Source of the DNA: CAJXZP01 sp963974475
Lineage (GTDB): Bacteria; Bacteroidota; Bacteroidia; Flavobacteriales_G; Salibacteraceae
Reading direction: 5' to 3'
Length of the DNA stretch: 64,000 nucleotides
Assembly (NCBI GenBank): GCA_963974475.1
Contig: CAXBCR010000017.1
Location: 10,646-74,645, forward strand
The translations under genes were made by a program, and so were the position numbers. The notes below the pieces were generated by a model, which saw only the letters and a program-made list of their open reading frames with translations, had not been told where the DNA came from and made no database searches. Positions 27,882 to 36,424 of this stretch are shown piece by piece (the first letter of the stretch is position 1; the number at the start of each line of letters is the position of its first letter).

Positions 27882-28753
27882 CGTTTGGTTTCGCGTTTTT
27901 TGAATAATTTCATTAATGGCTGAACGTAATTTTCATTGGTGGGCATGAGTGCAGTATCTACTCCTGCGGTTTTGAAATTTCGCTCTATTTCGGCTTCAAA
28001 TTGGCGTAATTGCGTTTGATAGTCGGACTGAAATTTTTCTGAACTGGTATCTGCCCAAAAAACTTCTCCTGTTTCCGGGTCGGATAGGGGAACCAAACCT
28101 ACTTTTGGAAAGCGGTTTTCAATCGGGTCTTGCACGCGCAAGGCCACTAAATCGTGTTTTTTGTTGGCTAATTTGATGGACTTTTCAAACGGTTGGCTAA
28201 TAAAATCGGAAATTAAAAAAGCGATACTTCGTTTTTTTATTACCCCAGTAAAATAGCGTAAAGCAAGATCAATATCGGTTCCTTTGTTCTCGGCTTTAAA
28301 ATCTAGTAAATCTCTAATTATATGGAGTGTATGTCCGCGTCCTTTTTTTGGTGGAATAAACTTTTCTATTTTATCTGAAAAGAAAATTACGCCAATTTTA
28401 TCGTTGTTTTGAATCGCAGAAAATGCAAGTACTGCACATATTTCGGTAATGTAATTCCGTTTAATCACGTCATTACTTCCAAAATTTTCGGAGGCACTTA
28501 CATCTACCAAAAGCATTACGGTTTGTTCCCGTTCTTCTTCAAATATTTTTACGTACGGATGGCCCATTCGCGCGGTAACATTCCAGTCAATTTTACGAAT
28601 TTCATCCCCTGGTTGGTACTCGCGTACCTCCGAGAATGTCATTCCTTGACCTTTGAACGCACTATGATATTCGCCAGAGAATATCTGATTAGATAAACCT
28701 CTGGTTTTTATCTCAATGCGTCTTACCTTACGTAATAATTCTTTGGTTTCCAT
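27878..28753 (-). CDS. DUF58 (VWA-like) protein of the Bat operon
   Basis: 291 residues with the DUF58 core 'EYQPGDEIRKIDWNVTARMGHPYVK' near residue 45-70, the family's defining motif, followed by a degenerate VWA-like region ('LLVDVSASE', 'FLISDFISQPF'). DUF58 proteins always partner MoxR AAA ATPases and are thought to be their adaptor or substrate. It starts 104 bp after moxR. Confidence 0.9.
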   Translation of the reverse strand: METKELLRKVRRIEIKTRGLSNQIFSGEYHSAFKGQGMTFSEVREYQPGDEIRKIDWNVTARMGHPYVKIFEEEREQTVMLLVDVSASENFGSNDVIKRNYITEICAVLAFSAIQNNDKIGVIFFSDKIEKFIPPKKGRGHTLHIIRDLLDFKAENKGTDIDLALRYFTGVIKKRSIAFLISDFISQPFEKSIKLANKKHDLVALRVQDPIENRFPKVGLVPLSDPETGEVFWADTSSEKFQSDYQTQLRQFEAEIERNFKTAGVDTALMPTNENYVQPLMKLFKKRETKR

Positions 28754-28856
28754 AGCTTACTTGGCCTTCGATTTAGCTTTATTGGTGACCTCTGGCCGCT
28801 ATTTGCGGTTTATTTGTGTATTCTATTTAATGTGCTGTAGCTTCCTTTATTTCCTA

Positions 28857-29903
28857 TTATGGAACTTCTACTTTATTCAAAATATTATTCACGATATCCA
28901 TGGTAGTAATGTCCTCCGCTTCGGCTTCATACGAAAGTCCGATACGGTGACGCATCACGTCCATACAAATGGCACGTACGTCTTCTGGAATTACATATCC
29001 TCTACGATTAATAAAAGCGTACGCTTTGGCCGCTAGGGCTAAACTAATAGATGCTCTAGGAGAGGCACCAAAACTCACTAAATTTTCGTGATCCGGTAAC
29101 CCGTAATCTTTTGGGTAACGTGAGGCAAAAACAATGTCGATAATGTATTGCTCAATTTTTTCATCCATATACACTTGACGGACTACATCGCGCGCTTTCA
29201 AAATATCGGTGGGGGAGCAAACCGGATTGGGTTTTGTAAACCCTCCTGATTGCATATTCATTCGTACAATTAATTTTTCTTCCTCTTTGGAAGGGTAGTC
29301 AATAACCACTTTCATTAAAAATCGGTCCACTTGCGCTTCTGGTAGAGGGTAGGTTCCTTCTTGCTCTACGGGATTTTGAGTAGCCATTACCAAAAATGGC
29401 TTGGGTAGCGGATAGGTGGTGTCACCAATAGTAACTTGGCGTTCTTGCATTCCTTCTAGTAGCGCTGACTGCACTTTAGCTGGAGCTCTATTGATTTCAT
29501 CAGCCAGTACAAAATTAGCGAAAATCGGACCTTTTTTGTTGGTGAATTCGCCCGATTTAGCATTGTAAATAATGGTACCTACCAAATCGGCAGGAAGTAA
29601 ATCGGGGGTGAATTGAATTCTGCTAAAATCTGCGTCTATGGTCTTGGAAAGTGTGGTAATGGCCAATGTTTTAGCAAGCCCAGGCACTCCTTCCAGAAGA
29701 ATGTGTCCATCAGCCAGCATGGCAATTAACAGACGGTCAATCATGTATTCTTGACCAATGAGTACTTTTTTCATTTCCATTCTCACCAAATCAATGAAAG
29801 AACTTTCTTTTTGAATCATTTCGTTTAATAGACGAATATCCACTGCGGGTGAGGACGCTTTTGGAGCTGGACTATTTGATTCGTTTGATTGTGTAATATC
29901 CAT
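28857..29903 (-). CDS. MoxR family AAA+ ATPase
   Basis: 348 residues. Walker A 'EGVPGLAKT' at residues 71-79, Walker B 'LADEINRAP', sensor 1 'ATQNPVEQEGTYPLPEAQ' and sensor 2 'FGASPRASISLALAAKAYA' are all present. MoxR ATPases act as chaperones that help assemble or activate VWA-containing complexes; BatA and BatB are the presumed clients. It is the first gene of the bat operon, with promoter signals and a palindrome upstream. Confidence 0.93.
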   Translation of the reverse strand: MDITQSNESNSPAPKASSPAVDIRLLNEMIQKESSFIDLVRMEMKKVLIGQEYMIDRLLIAMLADGHILLEGVPGLAKTLAITTLSKTIDADFSRIQFTPDLLPADLVGTIIYNAKSGEFTNKKGPIFANFVLADEINRAPAKVQSALLEGMQERQVTIGDTTYPLPKPFLVMATQNPVEQEGTYPLPEAQVDRFLMKVVIDYPSKEEEKLIVRMNMQSGGFTKPNPVCSPTDILKARDVVRQVYMDEKIEQYIIDIVFASRYPKDYGLPDHENLVSFGASPRASISLALAAKAYAFINRRGYVIPEDVRAICMDVMRHRIGLSYEAEAEDITTMDIVNNILNKVEVP

Positions 29904-29956
29904 TTTTTGAACCGTTTTTTTGCGACCAACAAATATGGTTTAATGCATACGGGAAA

Positions 29957-29988
29957 CAAATATGAACGCGTTAAAATTTGTTAACAAA
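29957..29988 (-). promoter_or_regulatory. Putative bat operon promoter with a 12-bp palindrome
   Basis: On the minus strand TTTG (29988-29985) lies 20 nt before CATATTTG (29964-29957), one base from TAnnTTTG. The upstream box overlaps the perfect palindrome TTTGTTAACAAA (29977-29988), placed between the divergent bat operon and NTP pyrophosphohydrolase gene. It may be an operator, but no regulator is identified. Confidence 0.4.
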
Positions 29989-30052
29989 ATGAGTTAAAAA
30001 CCTTGTAAATATTGGGGTTGAGACTATAATTTCGAGATTCAAATTATTGATA

Positions 30053-30454
30053 ATGAAAGATAAATTATTATTCCAAGATGTATTAGATAGGGTGCATGAA
30101 TTTATGGAGGTCTATGGCTTAGCTACTTCCAATCATCCGAAGGCAGAAATTGGTGCGAAAAATGGCATTTTGCGCTATGAATTAATGAAAGAGGAAAATG
30201 AGGAATATTTGGCGGCTGTTCAAAATGGCGATTTGGTTGAAATAGCGGATGCTTTGGGAGATATGATGTACATTTTGGCCGGTACAATGTTGGCGCATGG
30301 AATGCAATCCAAAATGGAGGCGGTTTTTACAGAAATTCATCGGAGTAATATGTCTAAACTGGATAACCAAGGGAAACCAATTTATCGAGCAGACGGAAAG
30401 GTTTTGAAAGGGCCAAATTATTCTCCTCCAGAACTTAGCGGGATTTTGAAATGA
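30053..30454 (+). CDS. All-alpha NTP pyrophosphohydrolase (MazG / PRA-PH superfamily)
   Basis: 133 residues from ATG at 30053 (an in-frame TTG two codons earlier is not preferred). The metal-binding signature of the family is 'LMKEENEEYLAA' (ExxE) followed by 'EIADALGDMMYILAGTM' (ExxD). These enzymes cleave NTPs or phosphoribosyl-ATP to the monophosphate and PPi. The conserved C-terminal 'SNMSKLD...GKPIYRADGKVLKGPNY' places it with the COG4696-like group. It is probably a house-cleaning enzyme. Confidence 0.85.
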   Translation: MKDKLLFQDVLDRVHEFMEVYGLATSNHPKAEIGAKNGILRYELMKEENEEYLAAVQNGDLVEIADALGDMMYILAGTMLAHGMQSKMEAVFTEIHRSNMSKLDNQGKPIYRADGKVLKGPNYSPPELSGILK

Positions 30455-30648
30455 TTTTATGAAGACCTGTAAAAATATCGGTAGGTTGTGTGGTGGGAGG
30501 GTCTTTTGGTTTCTGAATTCATGGATAACATGAGAAGAGCCTACTCGGTTAATTTACGGATTTGCAGGGTTATAGTATTGCGCTTTAGATAGGTTTTAGT
30601 GAAAAACAGGGGGTTATAAAAACGGTGTGGTTTTTGTTTGTTTTTCTT

Positions 30649-30656
30649 TAAATTTG
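30649..30656 (+). promoter_or_regulatory. -7 promoter box of the DUF6567-like lipoprotein gene
   Basis: TAAATTTG matches TAnnTTTG exactly and lies 22 bp before the ATG. The -33 box is weak, so confidence is limited. Confidence 0.42.
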
Positions 30657-30678
30657 AACGAATTAAACTTTAATCAAC

Positions 30679-31452
30679 ATGCAAAAATCTTTACAACTCC
30701 TTTTTATCTTATTTCTTTTTAGCTCTTGTGCCTTTCATAGTGGAATGATGACTGGAAACGCGTCTCTTACAGATGCCAATTTTCAAGTGGTACAATTAGC
30801 AGTGGGTCATTCTAAAACAGTACATATTATTGGTCTGGGTGGATTAAAATCGGATGCTATTGTATTTGAAGCCAAACAAGATTTATTGCGGAACTACCCT
30901 TTAAAACAAGGTCAGGTTTTAGCCAATGTTTCGGTAGATTTTAAACGATCTTTTTATTTTGTTGTTGGCGTTACTAAAGTAACTGTAACGGCTGATGTGG
31001 TTGAGTTTATTAAGCCTACAACGGGCCTTTTGTATGATGGTATATACTATGAGAATCTAGATTTAAGAGATTCCACTTTTGTTGGGTTTAATTTAAATGA
31101 TTCTGTATACGCAGTAGTGAGTGGAAACATTAAGAAGGCAAAGATTATTGGGCTAACGAATTCAAAAATAAAGGTTTCATATAAACACCAAAATTACCTG
31201 GTTCAAAATAAAGTGTGGCCAAATAATGTTTTGAGAAATGCATCTTCACCTGATAATATTGAATTATACGATTTTGATGTCACCGATAATGTAAAAGCAA
31301 CGCTTGGAAACGGAGATATAGTAAACGGGGTTATTTTTGGGATTAACCGTAACCAAGCAGGAGTGAAATATAACTTTGATCACGAGGGGAATTTTAATTG
31401 GGCTTTGGTTCCTTTGGCTAAACTTATTAAGTTGGAAGTAGCTCCTAAATAG
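30679..31452 (+). CDS. Lipoprotein resembling DUF6567
   Basis: 257 residues. Lipobox 'LFSSC' (Cys17) is followed by 'HSGMMTGNASL' and 'IIGLGGLKSDAIVFEAKQDLLRNYPLKQGQVLANVSVDFKRSF', a pattern I associate with DUF6567 of Bacteroidota. The C-terminal half ('VYAVVSGNIKKAKIIGL', 'KVSYKHQNYLV') looks like two SH3-like beta segments. Membrane-anchored in the periplasm or outer membrane; the role is unknown. The family assignment is from memory and not searched. Confidence 0.65.
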   Translation: MQKSLQLLFILFLFSSCAFHSGMMTGNASLTDANFQVVQLAVGHSKTVHIIGLGGLKSDAIVFEAKQDLLRNYPLKQGQVLANVSVDFKRSFYFVVGVTKVTVTADVVEFIKPTTGLLYDGIYYENLDLRDSTFVGFNLNDSVYAVVSGNIKKAKIIGLTNSKIKVSYKHQNYLVQNKVWPNNVLRNASSPDNIELYDFDVTDNVKATLGNGDIVNGVIFGINRNQAGVKYNFDHEGNFNWALVPLAKLIKLEVAPK

Positions 31453-31730
31453 TTTCTTATAATACGTTTCCCTAGTTTATTATTCTTGAAATTCAGTTTT
31501 GACTTATTTAAATGTTTTGGGTTTTACCACGGATACACGGATATGTTGAACCTATTTGGTTTTCCATGGTTTCGCCAGTGGGCACTTTCTTGTACGGAAA
31601 GTTGAACCCCTACCTGTATCAGCATGGCAATTTTATGGTGAACCTCAGTTGTGAGATAGCGAAAACGGCATCAGTTGTGTAGCCAAACGAGTTTGACTCT
31701 ATTGGTTCATTATTGAAAAGTGATTGAACA

Positions 31731-33317
31731 CTATCCTACTTTAAACTCACTTGTGGTATGAAAAACTACATCAGGGTAATCACTTTTAGCCATGTTGAGT
31801 AAGAATGGCGAATCGGCCATGAAAACCCAGTTATCATCTTTATCTTGTACACAGTTTCTGGCTTTGATACGGATAAAAGTATCCAATTGACTTTGATTTG
31901 TGGATGTCAACCACGTGGCTTTATGATAGGGTAGGCCTCGGAAAGTACACGATGCGCCATATTCATGTTTTAAACGGTATTGAATTACCTCAAATTGCAG
32001 TTCACCAACCGTTCCCAAAATTTTCTTGTTTCCGGGTTGTTGGGTGAATAATTGTGCCACACCCTCGTCTGATAATTGGCGTAAGCCTTTCTCTAATTGC
32101 TTGGTTTTCATTGGGTCGGTATTCACCACTTCTCTAAATAACTCTGGCGAGAAGCTCGGCATTCCTTTAAACATAAATTTGCTGCCTTGCGTTAAAGTAT
32201 CTCCAATTTTAAAATTACCCGTATCGTATAATCCAATTACATCGCCCGGAAAAGCCTCATCCACCACTTCCTTACTTTGTGCCATAAAAGAGTAGGGGTT
32301 TGAGAATTTTAATTTTTTGCCAATTCGTACATGTTCAAAAAACTTGTTTCGTTCAAATTTTCCGGAACAAACTCTTAAAAATGCAATTCGGTCCCGATGT
32401 CTGGGGTCTAAGTTGGCGTGAATTTTAAAAATAAACCCACTAAACTTTTCGTCCGTTGGTTCCACTGGCCCTTCATCCGATTCCCGTGGCATTGGGTTGG
32501 GAGCTATTTTGATAAAGGTATCGAGCATTTCTCGAACTCCGAAATTATTTAAGGCTGAACCAAAAAATACCGGAGCCGTTTTGGCATCTAAGTATTCTTG
32601 CACATCAAATGGGTCGTAAACAGCTTCCACTAACTCCAAATCCTCTCTTAATTCATCGGCTTGATCTCCCAAATATTCGTCCAACTTAGGGTCAGATAAA
32701 TCGGAAGTGGAAACCACATCGTTTTCAATGTTAGTCTTGTTGGGGTTAAATAAATTGATTTCGTTATCATAGATATTATACACGCCTCTAAAATCTTGAC
32801 CTATCCCAATTGGCCATGTCAAAGGACGAACTTTTATACCTAATTCTTCTTCCAATTCATCCAATAAACTGAAAGAATCTTTTCCTTCACGGTCCATTTT
32901 ATTTACAAATACAATCACCGGAGTATCTCGCATTCTACACACTTCCATCAACCTTCTGGTTTGAGGTTCTACCCCGCTGGCAGCATCAATTACAAGAATC
33001 ACACTATCCACCGCAGTAAGGGTTCGGTAAGTGTCTTCCGCAAAATCTTTGTGACCAGGAGTATCTAGAATATTAATGAGTTTGTCTTTGTAAAAAAACG
33101 TCATTACCGATGTAGCTACCGAGATACCTCTTTGTTTCTCAATCTCCATGAAATCGGAAGTGGCTGTTTTTTGGATTTTATTATTTTTTACCGCTCCTGC
33201 TACTTGAATTGCACCTCCAAACAAAAGTAATTTCTCTGTAAGTGTTGTTTTACCTGCATCGGGATGCGAAATAATACCAAAAGTTTTTCTCTTTTCAATC
33301 TGATCTATAAGACTCAT
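31731..33317 (-). CDS. prfC: Peptide chain release factor 3
   Basis: 528 residues from ATG at 33317, almost the length of E. coli RF3 (529). G-motifs: 'SHPDAGKTT' (G1), 'DTPGHKDF' (G3) and 'NKMDRE' (G4); the C-terminal part has the RF3-specific domains. RF3 is a GTPase that recycles RF1/RF2 after termination. A longer frame starts at 33356, but a promoter -7 box (TATTTTTG, 33346-33339 on the minus strand) lies inside it, so translation should begin at 33317. Confidence 0.92.
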   Translation of the reverse strand: MSLIDQIEKRKTFGIISHPDAGKTTLTEKLLLFGGAIQVAGAVKNNKIQKTATSDFMEIEKQRGISVATSVMTFFYKDKLINILDTPGHKDFAEDTYRTLTAVDSVILVIDAASGVEPQTRRLMEVCRMRDTPVIVFVNKMDREGKDSFSLLDELEEELGIKVRPLTWPIGIGQDFRGVYNIYDNEINLFNPNKTNIENDVVSTSDLSDPKLDEYLGDQADELREDLELVEAVYDPFDVQEYLDAKTAPVFFGSALNNFGVREMLDTFIKIAPNPMPRESDEGPVEPTDEKFSGFIFKIHANLDPRHRDRIAFLRVCSGKFERNKFFEHVRIGKKLKFSNPYSFMAQSKEVVDEAFPGDVIGLYDTGNFKIGDTLTQGSKFMFKGMPSFSPELFREVVNTDPMKTKQLEKGLRQLSDEGVAQLFTQQPGNKKILGTVGELQFEVIQYRLKHEYGASCTFRGLPYHKATWLTSTNQSQLDTFIRIKARNCVQDKDDNWVFMADSPFLLNMAKSDYPDVVFHTTSEFKVG

Positions 33318-33338
33318 TAACTCAGTTTTATTGGGCGG

Positions 33339-33346
33339 CAAAAATA
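33339..33346 (-). promoter_or_regulatory. -7 promoter box of prfC
   Basis: The minus strand reads TATTTTTG followed by CCGCCC, the same -7 box and start-site context as the ychF promoter (TACTTTTGCCGCC). It lies 22 bp before the chosen start codon. No clear -33 box is seen at 18-19 nt. Confidence 0.5.
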
Positions 33347-33481
33347 CGGTAGACATTGATAATTTTAACAGTCGCTGTTAAGAAAGTTTATAGACTGTTT
33401 TCAAATGTTACCTCATTATATTTTAGACGATTTGAAAAGTATCATTGTTTTAAATTTACTTTCATTTTAAAATTCATCCTT

Positions 33482-34309
33482 ATGCTTAAAGCTTTATTTT
33501 CTCTAGCAACTTTCTCATTATTAATTAGTACTATCCATGCTCAAAATAGGGATTCTAGTTTAATCCTTTCCAATAGAATGGGCTTAATTGAATCATCTAG
33601 AACGGTCATTAAGGGAGGCTTTATGTTGGAAGGAGGCTTACTATATTTCTATGATAAACAAAAAGGGGCTCAAGGTGCTGAAATTCACCATAACTTTATG
33701 ACCTTACCACGGCTACGCCTTTCTTATGGTGTTACCAAGTTTATGGAAGTGAGTGTGGAAGAAAGTTTTTCCCATTTAAACGTAACAAGCAATACTGGAT
33801 ATTCCGAAAGCTTGAGTTTCTCTAGGTATAGATTTGGTTTAAAATTCAATCTAACTAAACAAAATGGCATTATACCTCAGTCTGCTTTATCTGTTTCAGA
33901 AAGATTAAGGATAACTAATATAAATACCGTTGAATTTTCACCCATTTTAAATTTTTCGTGGAACTACAAATGGGGAACACACGTTAACCTTTCCGGAGAT
34001 ATTACCTATACTTTTAACAAGCAAGTTGGCGATGATGTTAACGTAGGCTTACGTTTAGGATATGACTTCAAAAACAAAATAGGTGTTTACAGCGAAGTCT
34101 ATTTAGTTGGCCACAACTTGTCTACGGCAATGGTTTCAGCTGGTTTAAATTATCAAGTTTCTTCGCGTCTAGTACTTAGTGCTGGCGTAGGAACGGATGT
34201 TTTGTTGTATAATGAGCGTCCTAGTTTGAGTAACATTCTTGGCGTAAATGTGGGTGTTTCCTTCTTACTAAATAACCCCAATAAAGAGACTAAAAAGCGG
34301 AAACGGTAA
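33482..34309 (+). CDS. Outer-membrane beta-barrel protein, transporter-like
   Basis: 275 residues from ATG at 33482, where the signal peptide 'MLKALFSLATFSLLISTIHAQ' begins; the frame is open 42 codons earlier, but that part is not signal-like. The mature protein has long alternating strands ('MLEGGLLYFYDK', 'RFGLKFNLTKQNG', 'VGVSFLLN') in the style of the PF13557 (phenol_MetA_deg) outer-membrane channel family. It is a diverged paralogue of the next gene, sharing 'SR.VIKGG/FKKGF' near the start. The substrate is unknown. Confidence 0.7.
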   Translation: MLKALFSLATFSLLISTIHAQNRDSSLILSNRMGLIESSRTVIKGGFMLEGGLLYFYDKQKGAQGAEIHHNFMTLPRLRLSYGVTKFMEVSVEESFSHLNVTSNTGYSESLSFSRYRFGLKFNLTKQNGIIPQSALSVSERLRITNINTVEFSPILNFSWNYKWGTHVNLSGDITYTFNKQVGDDVNVGLRLGYDFKNKIGVYSEVYLVGHNLSTAMVSAGLNYQVSSRLVLSAGVGTDVLLYNERPSLSNILGVNVGVSFLLNNPNKETKKRKR

Positions 34310-34481
34310 ATGATTATGATAGCATGAAAACCGGGAAAACTGCTTGTGCCGTGCAAAATAGCGGTAAAATGGCTATTCTTTGTAGCTAGGTACGAATTAC
34401 TAAAGGGTGTATATGACTAGGTTGAATTAAGATTTTTCTAAATACACTTTAATGGTAAACCTTAAATAGTATTTTTGAAAT

Positions 34482-35315
34482 ATGAAAAGTGCACTTATTC
34501 TACTACTATTTTTTGTAACAGTTTCTGTATATGCGCAAGATTCTACCCATACCGAATCTAAAATTAGCCCAATAAAAATGATTACCAATAGGCCCGGTTT
34601 TACCGAAGCTTCTAGAGCGGTTTTTAAAAAAGGTTTTCAAATTGAAACGGGTTTTCAATACAGTAAATCTCCATTTTCCAAAGGAAGTTCAGAATATTCA
34701 GCCAATATATTATTTCCGAATTTAGGCCTAATATATGGGGTGTCTGAAAATGTGGAGGTTCGTGTGTTTGGAAATTATGAAGGAAATAGGGTTTCATATG
34801 GAGCAAGTCCAAGTACCTATTCCTATGGGTTGGAAGGGTTAACACTAGGTACAAAAATTAATTTAACCAAACGAAATGGTTTCCTTCCTGAAATGGCTTT
34901 ATTGATAAATCAAGGGGTTCCCACTTCCGCAAGTACGGCTTCATTTACACCAATTTGGTCCACTCAAGCCTTGCTAGCATGGAGTTATAGCTTGCCGTAT
35001 AAATTTAGTTTGTCGGGTAATTTATCCTACGCGGTGAGGTATGAGTTTGACGAAATTTCTACCCTAGCTCATCCTAATTCATTGGGCTACACCATAAATG
35101 TGGGGTACACTATTACTCCTCAGTTAGGCACTTATATGGAGCTATACGGTCAGAATGCTTTGGGTGCAGGAAAGGTTTTTGATATGAACGCTGCGGGTGG
35201 TTTTAAGTATCGAATAAATCCTAAATTTCAAGTCGATTTGATTGGTGGGTACGGTTTTGAGACAGGAAGTACGCTGGTAAATGCGGGTTTTAGTTGGTTG
35301 ATTATTAAAGAGTAA
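34482..35315 (+). CDS. Outer-membrane beta-barrel protein, transporter-like paralogue
   Basis: 277 residues with a signal peptide (to about residue 18, 'VSVYAQD'), then 'ITNRPGFTEASRAVFKKGFQIETGF' and strands as in the preceding gene, ending 'VNAGFSWLIIKE'. The two genes look like a tandem duplication with strong divergence. The protein belongs to the barrel class with the 'NRPGFTEAS' N-terminal plug motif common in Bacteroidota. No substrate can be predicted. Confidence 0.72.
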   Translation: MKSALILLLFFVTVSVYAQDSTHTESKISPIKMITNRPGFTEASRAVFKKGFQIETGFQYSKSPFSKGSSEYSANILFPNLGLIYGVSENVEVRVFGNYEGNRVSYGASPSTYSYGLEGLTLGTKINLTKRNGFLPEMALLINQGVPTSASTASFTPIWSTQALLAWSYSLPYKFSLSGNLSYAVRYEFDEISTLAHPNSLGYTINVGYTITPQLGTYMELYGQNALGAGKVFDMNAAGGFKYRINPKFQVDLIGGYGFETGSTLVNAGFSWLIIKE

Positions 35316-35519
35316 TTCTTTGCACGCTACGGTTTTATATCTAGCCCTCCTTTTTTTGTTAGCTAAACCTCCTGCTAGCTAGCGGATGAACGCATCTAGT
35401 GTTAACTCCACATTTAATTTTTACACCAACGGTTATTTTGCCACCGCTATTTAATTTAGATTTGAACCCAATCATCTGCTAGTAAAACAAATCAATATCA
35501 ATTAAACCGAGAACTAATT

Positions 35520-36404
35520 ATGAGCATTTTAAAGATTAATAACCTGAGCAAAACCTATGCAAACGGTGTAAAAGCATTAGACAACGTAACCATAGAAATT
35601 GAAAACGGAATGTTTGGACTGCTAGGCCCAAATGGTGCTGGAAAGTCATCTTTAATGCGCACGTTGGCTACCTTACAAGAGGCAGATAGCGGCACAGCAA
35701 CCCTTGATGGAATTGATATTTTTAATGAACCCACCGAATTAAGAAAAGTATTGGGTTACCTGCCACAAGAGTTTGGCGTGTACCCACGAATTACCGCCAA
35801 TCAGTTATTGGACCACATGTGTATTCTTAAAGGAATTACCAACGGCAACGAACGTAAAGAAATGGTGCATTACCTACTGGATAAGGTGAACTTATATGAT
35901 AAACGAAACAAGAGCGTAAAAGGATTCTCGGGTGGAATGAAACAGCGGGTAGGTATAGCACAAGCATTAATTGGCAATCCAAAATTGATTATTGTAGATG
36001 AACCTACTGCAGGGCTAGACCCGGGCGAACGTAACCGTTTTTACAACCTATTGGCCGATGTGGGGCGTGAAGTAATTGTTATTTTATCTACTCATATTGT
36101 GGAAGATGTGCGCGAGTTGTGTACCAATATGGCTATTATGAATCTGGGTGAAATTGTATTTCAAGGCGCACCCCAAATAGCTATTGATGAGTTGCAAGGC
36201 AAAGTGTATCAAAAAGTAGTATCGCGTGAAGAATTAAAAGAATACGCTTCCAATTATTCAGTTATTTCCAATAAAATGGTAGCGGGCCAACCGTTAATTC
36301 ATGTGTTTAGCGACCGCAATCCTGCCAATGGATTTACTCCGGTTACCCCAGATTTAGAAGATGTTTTCTTCTCCAAAATAAACACCTCAAACGTTTTAGT
36401 TTAA
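35520..36404 (+). CDS. ABC transporter ATP-binding protein
   Basis: 294 residues: Walker A 'GLLGPNGAGKSS', signature 'FSGGMKQRVGIAQAL', Walker B 'LIIVDEPTAGLD' and the switch His 'STHIVED'. The C-terminal 60 residues ('DRNPANGFTPVTPDLEDVFF') are the usual accessory part of DrrA-like export ATPases. It is followed after 20 bp by the permease/peptidase fusion, so the pair forms one transporter. Confidence 0.93.
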   Translation: MSILKINNLSKTYANGVKALDNVTIEIENGMFGLLGPNGAGKSSLMRTLATLQEADSGTATLDGIDIFNEPTELRKVLGYLPQEFGVYPRITANQLLDHMCILKGITNGNERKEMVHYLLDKVNLYDKRNKSVKGFSGGMKQRVGIAQALIGNPKLIIVDEPTAGLDPGERNRFYNLLADVGREVIVILSTHIVEDVRELCTNMAIMNLGEIVFQGAPQIAIDELQGKVYQKVVSREELKEYASNYSVISNKMVAGQPLIHVFSDRNPANGFTPVTPDLEDVFFSKINTSNVLV

Positions 36405-36424
36405 TCCTTTAAATACATCGTATT

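Noticed and set aside
31453..31730. Gap with three TGAACC-like words and ACTTTC/GAAAGT hairpin between the lipoprotein and prfC
   Set aside because: The words are short and irregularly spaced, and the hairpin has only 6 bp with no T-run; it may be decayed DNA, but nothing definite can be claimed.
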